This document shows positions 21,983 through 29,704 of a stretch of DNA of 64,000 bases, in pieces. Position numbers and translations under genes: made by a program. Source of the stretch: Prochlorococcus sp. MIT 1314. GTDB taxonomy: Bacteria > Cyanobacteriota > Cyanobacteriia > PCC-6307 > Cyanobiaceae. Each line of letters begins with the position of its first letter. Within the stretch, counting starts at the first letter, position 1. The stretch covers positions 124,001 through 188,000 of the forward strand of contig NZ_CP139300.1 of NCBI RefSeq assembly GCF_034093315.1, written 5' to 3'. The notes under the pieces were generated by a model. It had not been told where the DNA came from, searched no databases, and saw only the letters and a list, made by a program, of their open reading frames with translations.

Positions 21983-22766
21983 TTAGGATTTTATTTCGAT
22001 AATTTCTTCTTCAGAAACAATTGCCCATTTTTTGAATGATTTTTTGCAGGGATATCCTCCTGTTAAGTCTCCAAATGCAGGAAGATATAGAACATTTTTA
22101 TTCATATCCATTGCAAAACACCTAAAGGATAATTTATCTCCATTGCTTTTTAAATAGATTTTTGGATGATAATGTCCACAAATATTGCCTTTGAAATTTG
22201 TTTGACTAATTTCGTTTAACAATCTCTGAGCTTTTCCAAGTGAATAGCAGAAAAGTAAAGAAGTTTTTTCTGGTGAATTAGTTATCCATTTTGAGATATC
22301 ATTTGCTATTTTATTTGACTCATCCCACTTAAATATTGGCAAACCAAAAGTACATTCGCTTATTAAATAATCAGTTTTTACTATTTCATATTCTTTGCAA
22401 GTCTCATCTTTTTGAAGCTTAAAGTCACCTGAAATTAGCCATTTTTTCAGCAAAAATAAATCTTATTTGACTAGATCCAAGGATGTGACCGGATGGATGA
22501 AAAGAAATATTAATGCCATTTATCTTAAATTCTTCTCCATATTCAAAAGTCTTAATTTTGATATTATCTTTAACTCTTTCTTTAAGAAGTATCGCAGTTT
22601 CCTTAGTAGAAATGTATTCTTCACAGCCAAATGTAAAGTGATCAAAATGAGCATGAGTTATTAATGCCTTTTTTACTGGCTTGCTTGGATCAATCCAAAT
22701 ATCAGCAAGTTCACAATAAAGATTTCCATCTTTATATCTAATTAAATATTCTTGTTGAGTTCTCAA
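21983..22766 (-). pseudogene. Fused, frameshifted remnant: ligase-associated exonuclease N-terminus joined to PdeM C-terminus
   Basis: From 22766 the product matches the ligase-associated exonuclease (metallo-beta-lactamase fold, TIGR04122 type): I-D-P-S-K-P-V, T-H-A-H-F-D-H, H-P-S-G-H-I-L-G-S-S-Q. After F-A-E-K the frame breaks at an A6 run (22448-22453); the other frame resumes with W-L-I-S-G-D-F-K, T-F-G-L-P-I-F-K-W and L-G-K-A-Q-R-L-L. Shortly after, the sequence switches to the end of a PdeM-like phosphoesterase (TIGR04123 type): G-H-Y-H-P-K-I, then L-P-A-F-G-D-L-T-G-G-Y. The rest of the exonuclease and most of PdeM are missing, as are the ligase and helicase genes that normally lie near them. 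This reads as a large internal deletion plus a frameshift. Confidence 0.8.
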
Positions 22767-22801
22767 AACTACATCTCTTAGAATGAAGTTAATTTAGCTA
22801 A

Positions 22802-23215
22802 TTATGCCCACGCTTGTTTTGATAAAGCTATGGCTGAAATTGTTAGTAAAGCAATAACTACAAATTTGTTACTCCAATTAATCATGAATGAACTAATTTT
22901 CTTATAAGAAACTCTATTAGATGACACAATATTTTTCTGATTCAGAATGTGACGATTTTCATTATTTTTTAAGTAATTTAAATTTTTAATCTCATTGATT
23001 AATTTAGATTCGCAAGTTGAGAGTTGTTCTACTTGATTTAATAAATCAATATCTTCTGGTCTTAATAAAGTATTTAATTCTTTAACTTGAACTTGGTTAT
23101 CTTTAAGAAATTCATTAACTATCTCATCTGTGCCTAACCCATTCTTTAATTTTAAGAGAATTTGATCTCTATCCCAAGAATTATCTAGGGAATTTAAAAC
23201 TTTGCTTATGCTCAT
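22802..23215 (-). CDS. Hypothetical C-tail-anchored protein (137 aa)
   Basis: A helical N-terminal domain (S-L-D-N-S-W-D-R-D-Q-I-L-L-K-L and G-L-G-T-D-E-I-V-N-E-F), then an Asn-rich linker, and a C-terminal hydrophobic helix (V-V-I-A-L-L-T-I-S-A-I-A-L) that would place the protein on the cytoplasmic face of a membrane. No known domain is recognised. Upstream of the exonuclease remnant on the same strand. Confidence 0.65.
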   Translation of the reverse strand: MSISKVLNSLDNSWDRDQILLKLKNGLGTDEIVNEFLKDNQVQVKELNTLLRPEDIDLLNQVEQLSTCESKLINEIKNLNYLKNNENRHILNQKNIVSSNRVSYKKISSFMINWSNKFVVIALLTISAIALSKQAWA

Positions 23216-23299
23216 TTGTAAGTATTTTTACTTATGATAAATTATTTGATTTTTCTTCTGTGGTTTAATTTCCTAGTCAGGTTAAAAAATAAGTTTTAT

Positions 23300-23587
23300 T
23301 TAAGATTTGCGAATTAGCCTGTTTGTAAAATAATTTATCTTAACTTTTTTTTCAGCTTTTCTTGAAATACTTTTTTCTTTCAATTTATTATTATTTAAAT
23401 TAACTATTTCATCTGAAACGTTTTTCCCCGTATCAAAATAACTTTTAATTTTTTCTAATTCTTCTTTATTTAATCTTTTTGTAGCTCCTTTGGCATTGAT
23501 TCCAAGTTTGTTGCAAGCTAATAATATTCTATTACTCTCTACATTAAGATCTTTAGCAATAGTGAAAATTGGAGTGTTGATAGACAT
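23300..23587 (-). CDS. Stand-alone IF-2 N-terminal-like domain protein (95 aa)
   Basis: The first 50 residues fit the IF2_N fold: I-F-T-I-A-K-D-L-N-V-E-S-N-R-I-L, then L-G-I-N-A-K-G and L-N-K-E-E-L-E-K-I. A lysine-rich tail follows (K-E-K-S-I-S-R-K-A-E-K-K). In full IF-2 this small helical domain precedes the GTPase; here nothing else is attached. It may bind RNA or the ribosome; function unknown. Confidence 0.7.
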   Translation of the reverse strand: MSINTPIFTIAKDLNVESNRILLACNKLGINAKGATKRLNKEELEKIKSYFDTGKNVSDEIVNLNNNKLKEKSISRKAEKKVKINYFTNRLIRKS

Positions 23588-23686
23588 TATTTTCTTTTCT
23601 ATAGAATTTATTATTAATAATATATTTATAAATTATTATTTAAAGGCATTTTTAACTATTATTAATTTCATATATTTTTTTCTGTA

Positions 23687-25006
23687 TTAAGCTACTTCCT
23701 CTTCAAAATTATTTAAATCATCAAACTTTTTTTTCATGGTTGGGTTATTTCTAGTTAATTTCTTTACTGTTAAATCTTGAGATTTACTGTCAGCTGATAA
23801 AAGATGCTTTTTTGATAGAATCAAAGCTTCCTTGGTTTTTTTTAAATGGGTTATTGATTTGTCAATTTCTGAAATTGCATCATTAAATCTATCTTGGGCT
23901 AGTGTTACATTTTTACCAAATGCATTCTTAAATTGCTCAAGAGTAGCTTCAAAATTAGTTACATCGAAATTCTCGCGTTTCATTAAGTCTATTTGTGATT
24001 TGTATTTTAAAGTTTCCATTGATGCATTTCTTAGTAGAGAAATAATTGGCAAAAAGAATTGTGGTCTAATAACATACATCTTTGGAAATCTATGAGAAAC
24101 ATCTACTATTCCTGCATTATATAATTCACTATCTGGTTCTAGAAGCGAAACGAGTACAGCATACTCACATGATTTTTGTCTTCTATCTTTATCTAATTCT
24201 CTTAGAAAATCTTCATTTTTTTTCTTATATGATCCATTTTCACTTTCGTTCTTCATTTCAAACATTATGGATACTATTTCAATTTTATTATTATCAAATT
24301 CTCTAAAAATATAGTCACCTTTACTTCCTAAAGTGACATCATTATCTTTTTCGAAATATGAGTTTTTAAATGCTGTAGCGCGATTAAGATTGAATTGGGT
24401 CTCGCAATGAATTTCTAATGTTTCGCCTACCATCTTTGTAGATAATCTAGATTTCATTTCTCTTAGCTCCTTAATAGTAAGATCTCTTTCACTAATTTTG
24501 TGCTTGAACTTTTCTTCAATTAATTTTTCATTTATTGATTGTTCAAGCCTCATTTTTTCAATGGAACTTGCTAAAGATGAGTTTTCCTTCTCTAAATTAA
24601 TAACAGCTTCATTGACTTTATTTTTTAAAGATAATTCTGAAATTAAAGACTGGTTTTTAATTTCATCCTTTAATTTGTTTAGTTCATTATTCAGTAAATT
24701 AATTTTATTTGTTGCTTGGTTTCTTAAATCATTTAAAGCATTTATTTTCTTTTCTTCAGCGATATTTAATTTAGATTCAAGAGCTTGTATTTCATTTTCT
24801 TTAATGCGGTTTTGCTCTATTAACTGTATTTTCAATTCTCGCTTTAAAATTTCCAAAGCTTTTTTATTATCTTCTTCAGCTAATAGAAGCCTTTCTTTTA
24901 TTTGTTTATTAAATTCTTCGTCCTTTATTTGAAGAAGTATTTCTTCAAAGCCGCTGGGATCAATTCGGAATGTTTTGCCGCATGAGGGACATTTAATATC
25001 TTTCAT
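23687..25006 (-). CDS. DUF2130 coiled-coil protein with N-terminal zinc knuckle
   Basis: 439 residues. The N-terminus has K-C-P-S-C-G-K-T-F (Cys6, Cys9), probably half of a zinc site. A long Lys/Glu-rich coiled coil spans about residues 25-190. The C-terminal DUF2130 domain contains G-D-Y-I-F-R-E-F, S-I-M-F-E-M-K-N-E, a D-K-D-R-R-Q-K-S-C-E-Y-A-V-L-V-S-L-L-E segment and P-K-M-Y-V-I-R-P-Q-F-F. The family is widespread in bacteria with unknown function; the E-M-K-N-E and E-Y-A-V-L-V strands resemble a nuclease-like core, but I do not claim activity. Confidence 0.85.
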   Translation of the reverse strand: MKDIKCPSCGKTFRIDPSGFEEILLQIKDEEFNKQIKERLLLAEEDNKKALEILKRELKIQLIEQNRIKENEIQALESKLNIAEEKKINALNDLRNQATNKINLLNNELNKLKDEIKNQSLISELSLKNKVNEAVINLEKENSSLASSIEKMRLEQSINEKLIEEKFKHKISERDLTIKELREMKSRLSTKMVGETLEIHCETQFNLNRATAFKNSYFEKDNDVTLGSKGDYIFREFDNNKIEIVSIMFEMKNESENGSYKKKNEDFLRELDKDRRQKSCEYAVLVSLLEPDSELYNAGIVDVSHRFPKMYVIRPQFFLPIISLLRNASMETLKYKSQIDLMKRENFDVTNFEATLEQFKNAFGKNVTLAQDRFNDAISEIDKSITHLKKTKEALILSKKHLLSADSKSQDLTVKKLTRNNPTMKKKFDDLNNFEEEVA

Positions 25007-25137
25007 TTTTAATTGAGAAAATTAATATTAGAAAGGTTTTAATATTCGAATTATGTAAAAAGAATATTATTCTTGACTAAGAATAAACAATGATTCAATT
25101 TTATGCATTAAAAAATAAAATAAATACTTAATGGAGG

Positions 25138-25506
25138 TTATATTAATCCAGATTCTTTAAGAATATTAATCTTATTTGCTAATTCAATATCTGCAGATGA
25201 TATTGATCGATCTAATTTTTTGTTGGAAGAAACAGTATAACCACTGTCATCGACAAATTCATCTTCTGCATCTTTTAAATGCATATTCTCATTTTGTGTT
25301 TCTTTAAAAATATCCGGCTTGTATGAATTTGATTTATTAGTATTGCTATAGCCAAAATTCGCAATTCCTCTGGCATCTAATGCTTCCTCCACTAATATTC
25401 CTACAACTTTAGATCTACTTATTGATTCGCTTTTTGATATTTCATCAATAATTTCAAGTACCCTTTTTCTAGGAAGATAACCTATCCTTTTAACTTTATT
25501 TTCCAT
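25138..25506 (-). CDS. Putative ribbon-helix-helix DNA-binding protein (122 aa)
   Basis: The N-terminal 50 residues resemble a CopG/RHH fold: strand K-V-K-R-I-G-Y-L, helix R-V-L-E-I-I-D-E-I-S, then S-I-S-R-S-K-V-V-G-I-L-V-E-E-A-L as the second helix. The rest is polar, Ser/Asn/Asp-rich and probably disordered, ending in a short helix. It could be a regulator or plasmid-partition-like protein; no partner gene or toxin is adjacent. A TAGTAC sequence lies about 60 bp upstream. Confidence 0.6.
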   Translation of the reverse strand: MENKVKRIGYLPRKRVLEIIDEISKSESISRSKVVGILVEEALDARGIANFGYSNTNKSNSYKPDIFKETQNENMHLKDAEDEFVDDSGYTVSSNKKLDRSISSADIELANKINILKESGLI

Positions 25507-25729
25507 AAAAACACCATTTGTCGATATTGTAACACTTCTGTCAAATTGAATCGGATTTTAATTTATAGTACTATTTGTAAACTTAAGTTATTAAACAAAG
25601 TATAATTGAAAGAGCTTTTTAGAAAGTTATTTCTGAATTATTGATTAGGAAATTTTTATATGCTTCATCTAATTACTTTTTCATGTATGTTCAAAATTTC
25701 AAAATCTTCTAATTCAAATTCCAAATATT

Positions 25730-25933
25730 ATGAAAGATAAACTATTTGATAATGCTGATAGCTTTGCGATGTCATTTGACGAAGAATGGGAAAATATTGA
25801 TTGTAATGATTCACGATTAAAAATAGATAAAGTATTTGAACTTTTATCTGAACATCCTTTTTTAGTTTCTAATCCAGAGAATGCAAGAAAATTGGCTGAA
25901 TTTAGGATATTTTCATTAAAGAAGTTTCAATAA
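25730..25933 (+). CDS. Hypothetical protein (67 aa)
   Basis: Starts M-K-D-K-L-F-D-N-A-D-S-F, acidic first half (D-E-E-W-E-N-I-D-C-N-D), helical second half (V-F-E-L-L-S-E-H-P-F-L-V). Soluble. No known family is recognised. Confidence 0.6.
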   Translation: MKDKLFDNADSFAMSFDEEWENIDCNDSRLKIDKVFELLSEHPFLVSNPENARKLAEFRIFSLKKFQ

Positions 25934-25989
25934 TTATTTTTAAATTTTTTTGAGTAATTTATTTAAGTAAAAAGTTCAATACTTAAGAT

Positions 25990-26163
25990 TTACATAGTGG
26001 GCGAATTAAAAAATCCCTTGCTATATAAAAATATTGCTATTCCAATAATTGGACCTATTCCAAATATAAAAAGGACTAACTTTGCAGAATTTTTTGTTTG
26101 ACCTAATTCTTGACTTTTTTTATTTGACTTAAATTGGATTTTCTTAGCTTTTTTGTTTTTCAT
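25990..26163 (-). CDS. Small single-span membrane protein (57 aa)
   Basis: ATG 26163. A strongly basic first half (K-N-K-K-A-K-K-I-Q-F-K-S-N-K-K) is followed by one membrane helix (L-V-L-F-I-F-G-I-G-P-I-I-G-I-A-I-F). The positive N-terminus should stay in the cytoplasm. Function unknown. Confidence 0.6.
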   Translation of the reverse strand: MKNKKAKKIQFKSNKKSQELGQTKNSAKLVLFIFGIGPIIGIAIFLYSKGFFNSPTM

Positions 26164-26298
26164 GAGAGATATATTACTACATTACAAATTTTAAGATTTT
26201 GAGAAGTCATTAAATATCCAAAGATTTTATGATTTAGCTTAATTTAATTGGAATCACAAAAACACAATAATGTATAATGTAGTTAATAAAAAGCAAAT

Positions 26299-26505
26299 AT
26301 GAGTGCAGCTAAGAGAGAGGAAGTAAGTTCTCACCTTAGATATATTAGGTTAGAGCTTAGAGAAATGCATCAAATGCTTATCAAAGAAGATTTGTTGCCA
26401 GATCTAAATGATGCAAAACAAGTACATGCACAACTCGATGCTTTACTGGATTTAGTTTCAGAAAAAAGAGTAAGAAATATTAAAAGTCAATTTGGTAATT
26501 TTTAA
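26299..26505 (+). CDS. Small helical protein (68 aa), family with 27732-27908
   Basis: Starts M-S-A-A-K-R-E-E-V-S. Two helices: H-L-R-Y-I-R-L-E-L-R-E-M-H-Q-M-L and V-H-A-Q-L-D-A-L-L-D-L-V, separated by E-D-L-L-P-D. The product of 27732-27908 has the same plan (H-L-K-D-L-R-H-D-L-K-K-M-H, then E-E-L-I-L-P, then L-M-N-K-M-D-Q-L-L-K-L-I), so they are likely paralogues. Function unknown. Confidence 0.65.
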   Translation: MSAAKREEVSSHLRYIRLELREMHQMLIKEDLLPDLNDAKQVHAQLDALLDLVSEKRVRNIKSQFGNF

Positions 26506-26520
26506 ATCATTTGAATAAAG

Positions 26521-26715
26521 TTATAAATAATTAGTAGCTGATTCTATTTTTTTGCGATTGTCATGCATCTGCTCAAGTTTATTATAAATCTCTTTAATTT
26601 GGATTTGTAATAGATCAGTTGAATTAATATTGCTTAAAGCTTCCATTGCCGATAGAAGACTTTCCTTCGCTTCAATCAAATGTCTACATTCTTTACTACC
26701 AGCTTCGTATGACAT
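26521..26715 (-). CDS. Small helical protein (64 aa)
   Basis: Starts M-S-Y-E-A-G-S-K-E-C-R-H-L-I. Helices with hydrophobic periodicity (S-L-L-S-A-M-E-A-L and L-Q-I-Q-I-K-E-I-Y-N-K-L). Soluble, coiled-coil-like. Convergent with 26299-26505. Unknown family. Confidence 0.6.
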   Translation of the reverse strand: MSYEAGSKECRHLIEAKESLLSAMEALSNINSTDLLQIQIKEIYNKLEQMHDNRKKIESATNYL

Positions 26716-26855
26716 AATGCTATAAAAATTCTATTATCACAAATATATAAAAAATTGTTCAGTATTGTTTGATACTCTTATTAAATGAAACCTTATTATT
26801 GTCATTTCTAATACATTAGAGGTAATTAATTTTACTAAAATTTAAAAAAAAACTA

Positions 26856-27038
26856 ATGAAAAAAAATTTCAAAGATTATGAAATCTGTATTAATGTAGCC
26901 CTAGATAATGCAAAAAAAAGAATTTCTATATTAGACGAACCAGATAAAAAGTGTGTTTTAGAAGAATATAAGGAATGGATAACTGAAGGTTTAATCAATC
27001 ATGGAGTTTTACTAATTAGAGAAGACCCAATTATCTAA
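26856..27038 (+). CDS. Hypothetical protein (60 aa)
   Basis: Starts M-K-K-N-F-K-D-Y-E-I-C. A helical middle (A-L-D-N-A-K-K-R-I-S-I-L) is followed by E-Y-K-E-W-I-T-E-G-L. Soluble, no known family. Stand-alone. Confidence 0.55.
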   Translation: MKKNFKDYEICINVALDNAKKRISILDEPDKKCVLEEYKEWITEGLINHGVLLIREDPII

Positions 27039-27046
27039 AAATATTT

Positions 27047-27142
27047 TTAATTATTTGCATTAGAAGTGATTTTATATAAAAAATAAAGGCTTAAAATAAA
27101 AGTAATTATTAGAATTAGTGTTAAAGAAGATAAATTATACAT
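27047..27142 (-). CDS. Small membrane peptide (31 aa)
   Basis: ATG 27142. Nearly entirely one hydrophobic helix (L-T-L-I-L-I-I-T-F-I-L-S-L-Y-F-L) with a short polar tail. Single-span mini-protein candidate; composition is the only support. Confidence 0.4.
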   Translation of the reverse strand: MYNLSSLTLILIITFILSLYFLYKITSNANN

Positions 27143-27199
27143 AATTTCACATAAAATTCTAAATAATATTAACAGATTTCCTTATGATTTTCTCTAAAT

Positions 27200-27328
27200 T
27201 CAGTTTTCTTTAAAAAGTGAGAAAATAAATTTATTCAAATTTTTCTTTTCTAAAAAAATTTCTTTAGACTTGTAATTTTTCAGCTTATTAAAAATTTTTT
27301 CTACTATATATTCTGATTTTGGATCCAT
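27200..27328 (-). CDS. Small basic protein (42 aa)
   Basis: ATG 27328, TGA at 27200-27202. M-D-P-K-S-E-Y-I-V-E-K-I-F-N-K-L-K and a basic second half. It starts 10 bp before the end of the lipoprotein gene upstream on the same strand, consistent with one transcript. Function unknown. Confidence 0.45.
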   Translation of the reverse strand: MDPKSEYIVEKIFNKLKNYKSKEIFLEKKNLNKFIFSLFKEN

Positions 27329-27337
27329 AATGCAAAA

Positions 27338-27688
27338 TTATTTTTCTAGCAAATAAAGTTTCTCTTCTCCAATTTTATCTGGTTTTGTAATTTTACATCC
27401 TTTATCTTTTTCCATGTCGCAATCTTTTGTTGCAGGAACAGACTTCCATGTACAAATTTTTTCCTTAGAATCTTCTTTTAAGATAATCCATCCATCATCT
27501 AAATATTCTGAAATCCCATCGTCACCGCAGGAAAACTTTATTTCCATCCTTTTCGTTTCTGAATTTGTATTCTCATGAATATTTTCTTCAGAATTTATGC
27601 TTGGGTAATTTTTATTGATTGATGATCTGCAGGAAGTTAAGAAAATTACAACTAAAAATATTTGCGAAAATTGTTTAATTCTTTTCAT
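27338..27688 (-). CDS. Putative lipoprotein (116 aa)
   Basis: The N-terminus is a lipoprotein signal: K-R-I-K-Q-F then I-F-L-V-V-I-F-L-T-S-C with Cys20 as the lipid-attachment site. The mature part is Asn/Glu-rich at first, then contains five Cys (F-S-C-G-D-D-G, I-C-T-W-K, K-D-C-D-M, G-C-K-I-T), so disulfides are likely outside the cytoplasm. Function unknown. Confidence 0.7.
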   Translation of the reverse strand: MKRIKQFSQIFLVVIFLTSCRSSINKNYPSINSEENIHENTNSETKRMEIKFSCGDDGISEYLDDGWIILKEDSKEKICTWKSVPATKDCDMEKDKGCKITKPDKIGEEKLYLLEK

Positions 27689-27731
27689 GTTATTTCAGAT
27701 TCTTTATAACAAAAGTTATTTAAATTATAGT

Positions 27732-27908
27732 TTATTTTGATTCTATTAATTTTAATAGTTGATCCATTTTATTCATCAATGTTTTTAATTCATCTGGATG
27801 AGGCAAAATTAATTCTTCATTAACTGATAAATGCATTTTTTTTAAGTCATGCCTTAAATCTTTTAAATGATTTTTCACATTTTCCTTTTTTTGTCTTATA
27901 TCTGTCAT
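27732..27908 (-). CDS. Small helical protein (58 aa), family with 26299-26505
   Basis: ATG 27908. Two-helix plan matching the product of 26299-26505: H-L-K-D-L-R-H-D-L-K-K-M-H, N-E-E-L-I-L-P, then a Leu/Met-rich second helix. Soluble; unknown function. Confidence 0.6.
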   Translation of the reverse strand: MTDIRQKKENVKNHLKDLRHDLKKMHLSVNEELILPHPDELKTLMNKMDQLLKLIESK

Positions 27909-27987
27909 AGGATTAAAATTTAAATTTAATAAAAGTTAAAAAATAATTATAATAAAGGGAGGAAATTCATTGGTAATAATTAAAGTT

Positions 27988-28425
27988 TTAATTTTTTGAA
28001 TTTTCAATTTCATATATTTCTTCACCACCATAACAAAAATTAGTTGACAACATTTTTAACTCCCTCTTATTAATTAGGGTTGTATTTTTATTTTTAATAA
28101 TATAACTTTTGGCAATAGCTTCACAATCTAATTTGTTTTTTGCATGTTTAATAACTGGATAAAAATAAGTCAATATAGCTATCACAAAAAAAAATGTTAT
28201 AAATGGCTTCTTATCTTTTTTTAAGATTTCTTTAGATTTCTTTTTTGCTCTTAATAGTTTTATCAGTAAACTATCTGGCAAACCTATTTGAACAAATAAT
28301 AACTCTACCCACCATGGTAGATCTTTCTTTTTCTTTTTTCTTGAGTTTTCAGAAGGATTCATTTTTTTAGCTTCATAATTTTGGTTTTTAAACACTTTAG
28401 ATTTAATTGTTTCTTTTTTATTCAT
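27988..28425 (-). CDS. Hypothetical membrane protein (145 aa)
   Basis: A basic N-terminus (R-K-K-K-K-K) is followed by an amphipathic W-W-V-E-L-L-F-V-Q-I-G-L-P-D segment, a lysine-rich stretch, one membrane helix (F-I-T-F-F-F-V-I-A-I-L-T-Y-F), and a C-terminal domain with two cysteines. A start at the Met at residue 22 is also possible. Function unknown. Confidence 0.6.
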   Translation of the reverse strand: MNKKETIKSKVFKNQNYEAKKMNPSENSRKKKKKDLPWWVELLFVQIGLPDSLLIKLLRAKKKSKEILKKDKKPFITFFFVIAILTYFYPVIKHAKNKLDCEAIAKSYIIKNKNTTLINKRELKMLSTNFCYGGEEIYEIENSKN

Positions 28426-28556
28426 ATCATCGAATAATTTACTTGGAATTTAGTGGTTTATTTTCATTTGGTGATTATATTTTTATTTTATAAGTTTTAA
28501 TTTAATTTATCTATGAATTTGGGTATTGTAAATTTGTATTCAAATAAAATTTATAG

Positions 28557-28826
28557 ATGCCAAAAAAAAGAAGGAAATTAAATAAAGATTTCGAGAAGAA
28601 AATATATTCATCAAAAAAAAATGTCGAATTAGTTTTGGCCAAAATCTATGATATTGATGATGAGGATATACAAAAAGAATATATCAGTGCATTTAATAGA
28701 GTTGTCTACTTATTTGATGAATTAAAAAAAGATTATGAACAACAAGGATTTAATGATAATTCCGAAGAACTTCTGTCAAAATATAATATTGCTTTTAATC
28801 TTTTCGAATCAGAATTCGAAATTTAA
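28557..28826 (+). CDS. Hypothetical protein (89 aa)
   Basis: Starts M-P-K-K-R-R-K-L-N-K-D-F-E-K-K, a strongly basic head. The rest is acidic and helical (Y-D-I-D-D-E-D-I-Q-K-E-Y, L-F-D-E-L-K-K-D-Y-E-Q-Q-G). Soluble. Convergent with 28828-29028, with 1 bp between the stops. Confidence 0.6.
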   Translation: MPKKRRKLNKDFEKKIYSSKKNVELVLAKIYDIDDEDIQKEYISAFNRVVYLFDELKKDYEQQGFNDNSEELLSKYNIAFNLFESEFEI

Positions 28827-28827
28827 A

Positions 28828-29028
28828 TTACCTTTTATAAGGTATTACTGGTATTTCAATAAAATTACCTTTTTGCAGATTAGATCTTTTCTCTTCTAAA
28901 TTTTTTATACAAGTTAATTCCCTTTTCTCCTTTTTACAAATTTTTTTTATTTTGTAATCAGTAAGTGCTAATGACTTTTCCCCTAGTACTACCGAAGCTA
29001 ATAAAAATAAACTTAATGCTAATTTCAT
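28828..29028 (-). CDS. Small exported protein (66 aa)
   Basis: Signal peptide M-K-L-A-L-S-L-F-L-L-A-S-V-V-L-G with a likely cleavage near S-L-A-L. The mature part is basic with two cysteines (K-I-C-K-K-E and L-T-C-I-K). Periplasmic; function unknown. Confidence 0.6.
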   Translation of the reverse strand: MKLALSLFLLASVVLGEKSLALTDYKIKKICKKEKRELTCIKNLEEKRSNLQKGNFIEIPVIPYKR

Positions 29029-29067
29029 TGATTTTTTCTAAATAAATTTTACTTATCATTTATTAAA

Positions 29068-29490
29068 TTACTTGTCATTATAAATATTTATCATTTGTTT
29101 TAATTCATCTTTACTTAAGTCAGTTGAAATAAAAACTTCCTGGGCTGTTTTACCCTTTCTTGCAATAGCTTTATATCCGTTTATGGTTTTAACTGATAGT
29201 CTTATTATCAATTTAGAAGATCTTCCTCTTACTCTTGATATCGCAGCGGGAGTTATTGTCTTGATATTAATGTTAAGGGCTAACTTTCTTAGTACTGGAA
29301 TTAGACCCTCGATATTTGAACTATGGTTTAATACTAACCTTCCCAATTTTGATTTTTGTAGTATTCTATTTAGAAAATTGTATTTCTGAGAAATTAAATT
29401 TAGCTTAGAAATAATTAAATATCTTGAAGTTCTGTTATATTTATGTAAGTGATATAAATCTAATGATTTTTCAGATTGGTTGGGCTTCAT
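29068..29490 (-). CDS. DUF2103 family protein
   Basis: The conserved part runs [18 protein letters not shown], then [30 protein letters not shown], as in cyanobacterial DUF2103 proteins (predicted metal-binding, family named from memory). ATG 29490 is used here; a TTG at 29499 is also in frame. The 5' end overlaps the divergently read petN start at 29463, so the functional start may lie further inside, for example the TTG before G-R-L-V. Confidence 0.8.
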   Translation of the reverse strand: MKPNQSEKSLDLYHLHKYNRTSRYLIISKLNLISQKYNFLNRILQKSKLGRLVLNHSSNIEGLIPVLRKLALNINIKTITPAAISRVRGRSSKLIIRLSVKTINGYKAIARKGKTAQEVFISTDLSKDELKQMINIYNDK

Positions 29491-29564
29491 TAGCCGCAAT
29501 TTTTACTTTTTCAATTGCCATGGTTGTTTGGGGTAGAAATGGGGATGGCTCAATTGACATATGA
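29463..29564 (+). CDS. petN: Cytochrome b6f complex subunit PetN
   Basis: 33-residue thylakoid protein starting [11 protein letters not shown], with one membrane helix and the PetN-typical ending V-V-W-G-R-N-G. PetN is an essential small subunit of the cytochrome b6f complex that carries electrons between the photosystems. Its start overlaps the 5' end of the divergent DUF2103 gene, and its stop overlaps the next start (ATGA at 29561-29564). Confidence 0.9.
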   Translation: MIFQIGWASLAAIFTFSIAMVVWGRNGDGSIDI

Positions 29565-29701
29565 TTTTATTTTTAACTTATGATGTATATCTAAGTAAAT
29601 TTCTTATCTTTACTTCATTCGTTTTACTCATTTTTATAACATTCGCTGTAATTTACATATCTTATGTCTCTTGGAAAGATAAAAAAAGGTTAAAAAAATA
29701 G
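29561..29701 (+). CDS. Small membrane protein coupled to petN (46 aa)
   Basis: ATG 29561 overlaps the petN stop by 4 nt. Starts [10 protein letters not shown], one membrane helix ([14 protein letters not shown]), then a basic tail ([10 protein letters not shown]). The coupling suggests a function alongside the b6f complex or its assembly, but that is inference. Confidence 0.6.
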   Translation: MILFLTYDVYLSKFLIFTSFVLLIFITFAVIYISYVSWKDKKRLKK

Positions 29702-29704
29702 ATA

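Noticed and set aside
24498-24932. Hydrophobic-looking frame opposite the DUF2130 coiled coil
   Set aside because: Antisense of Lys/Glu-rich heptads gives Phe/Leu/Ser-rich frames by chance.
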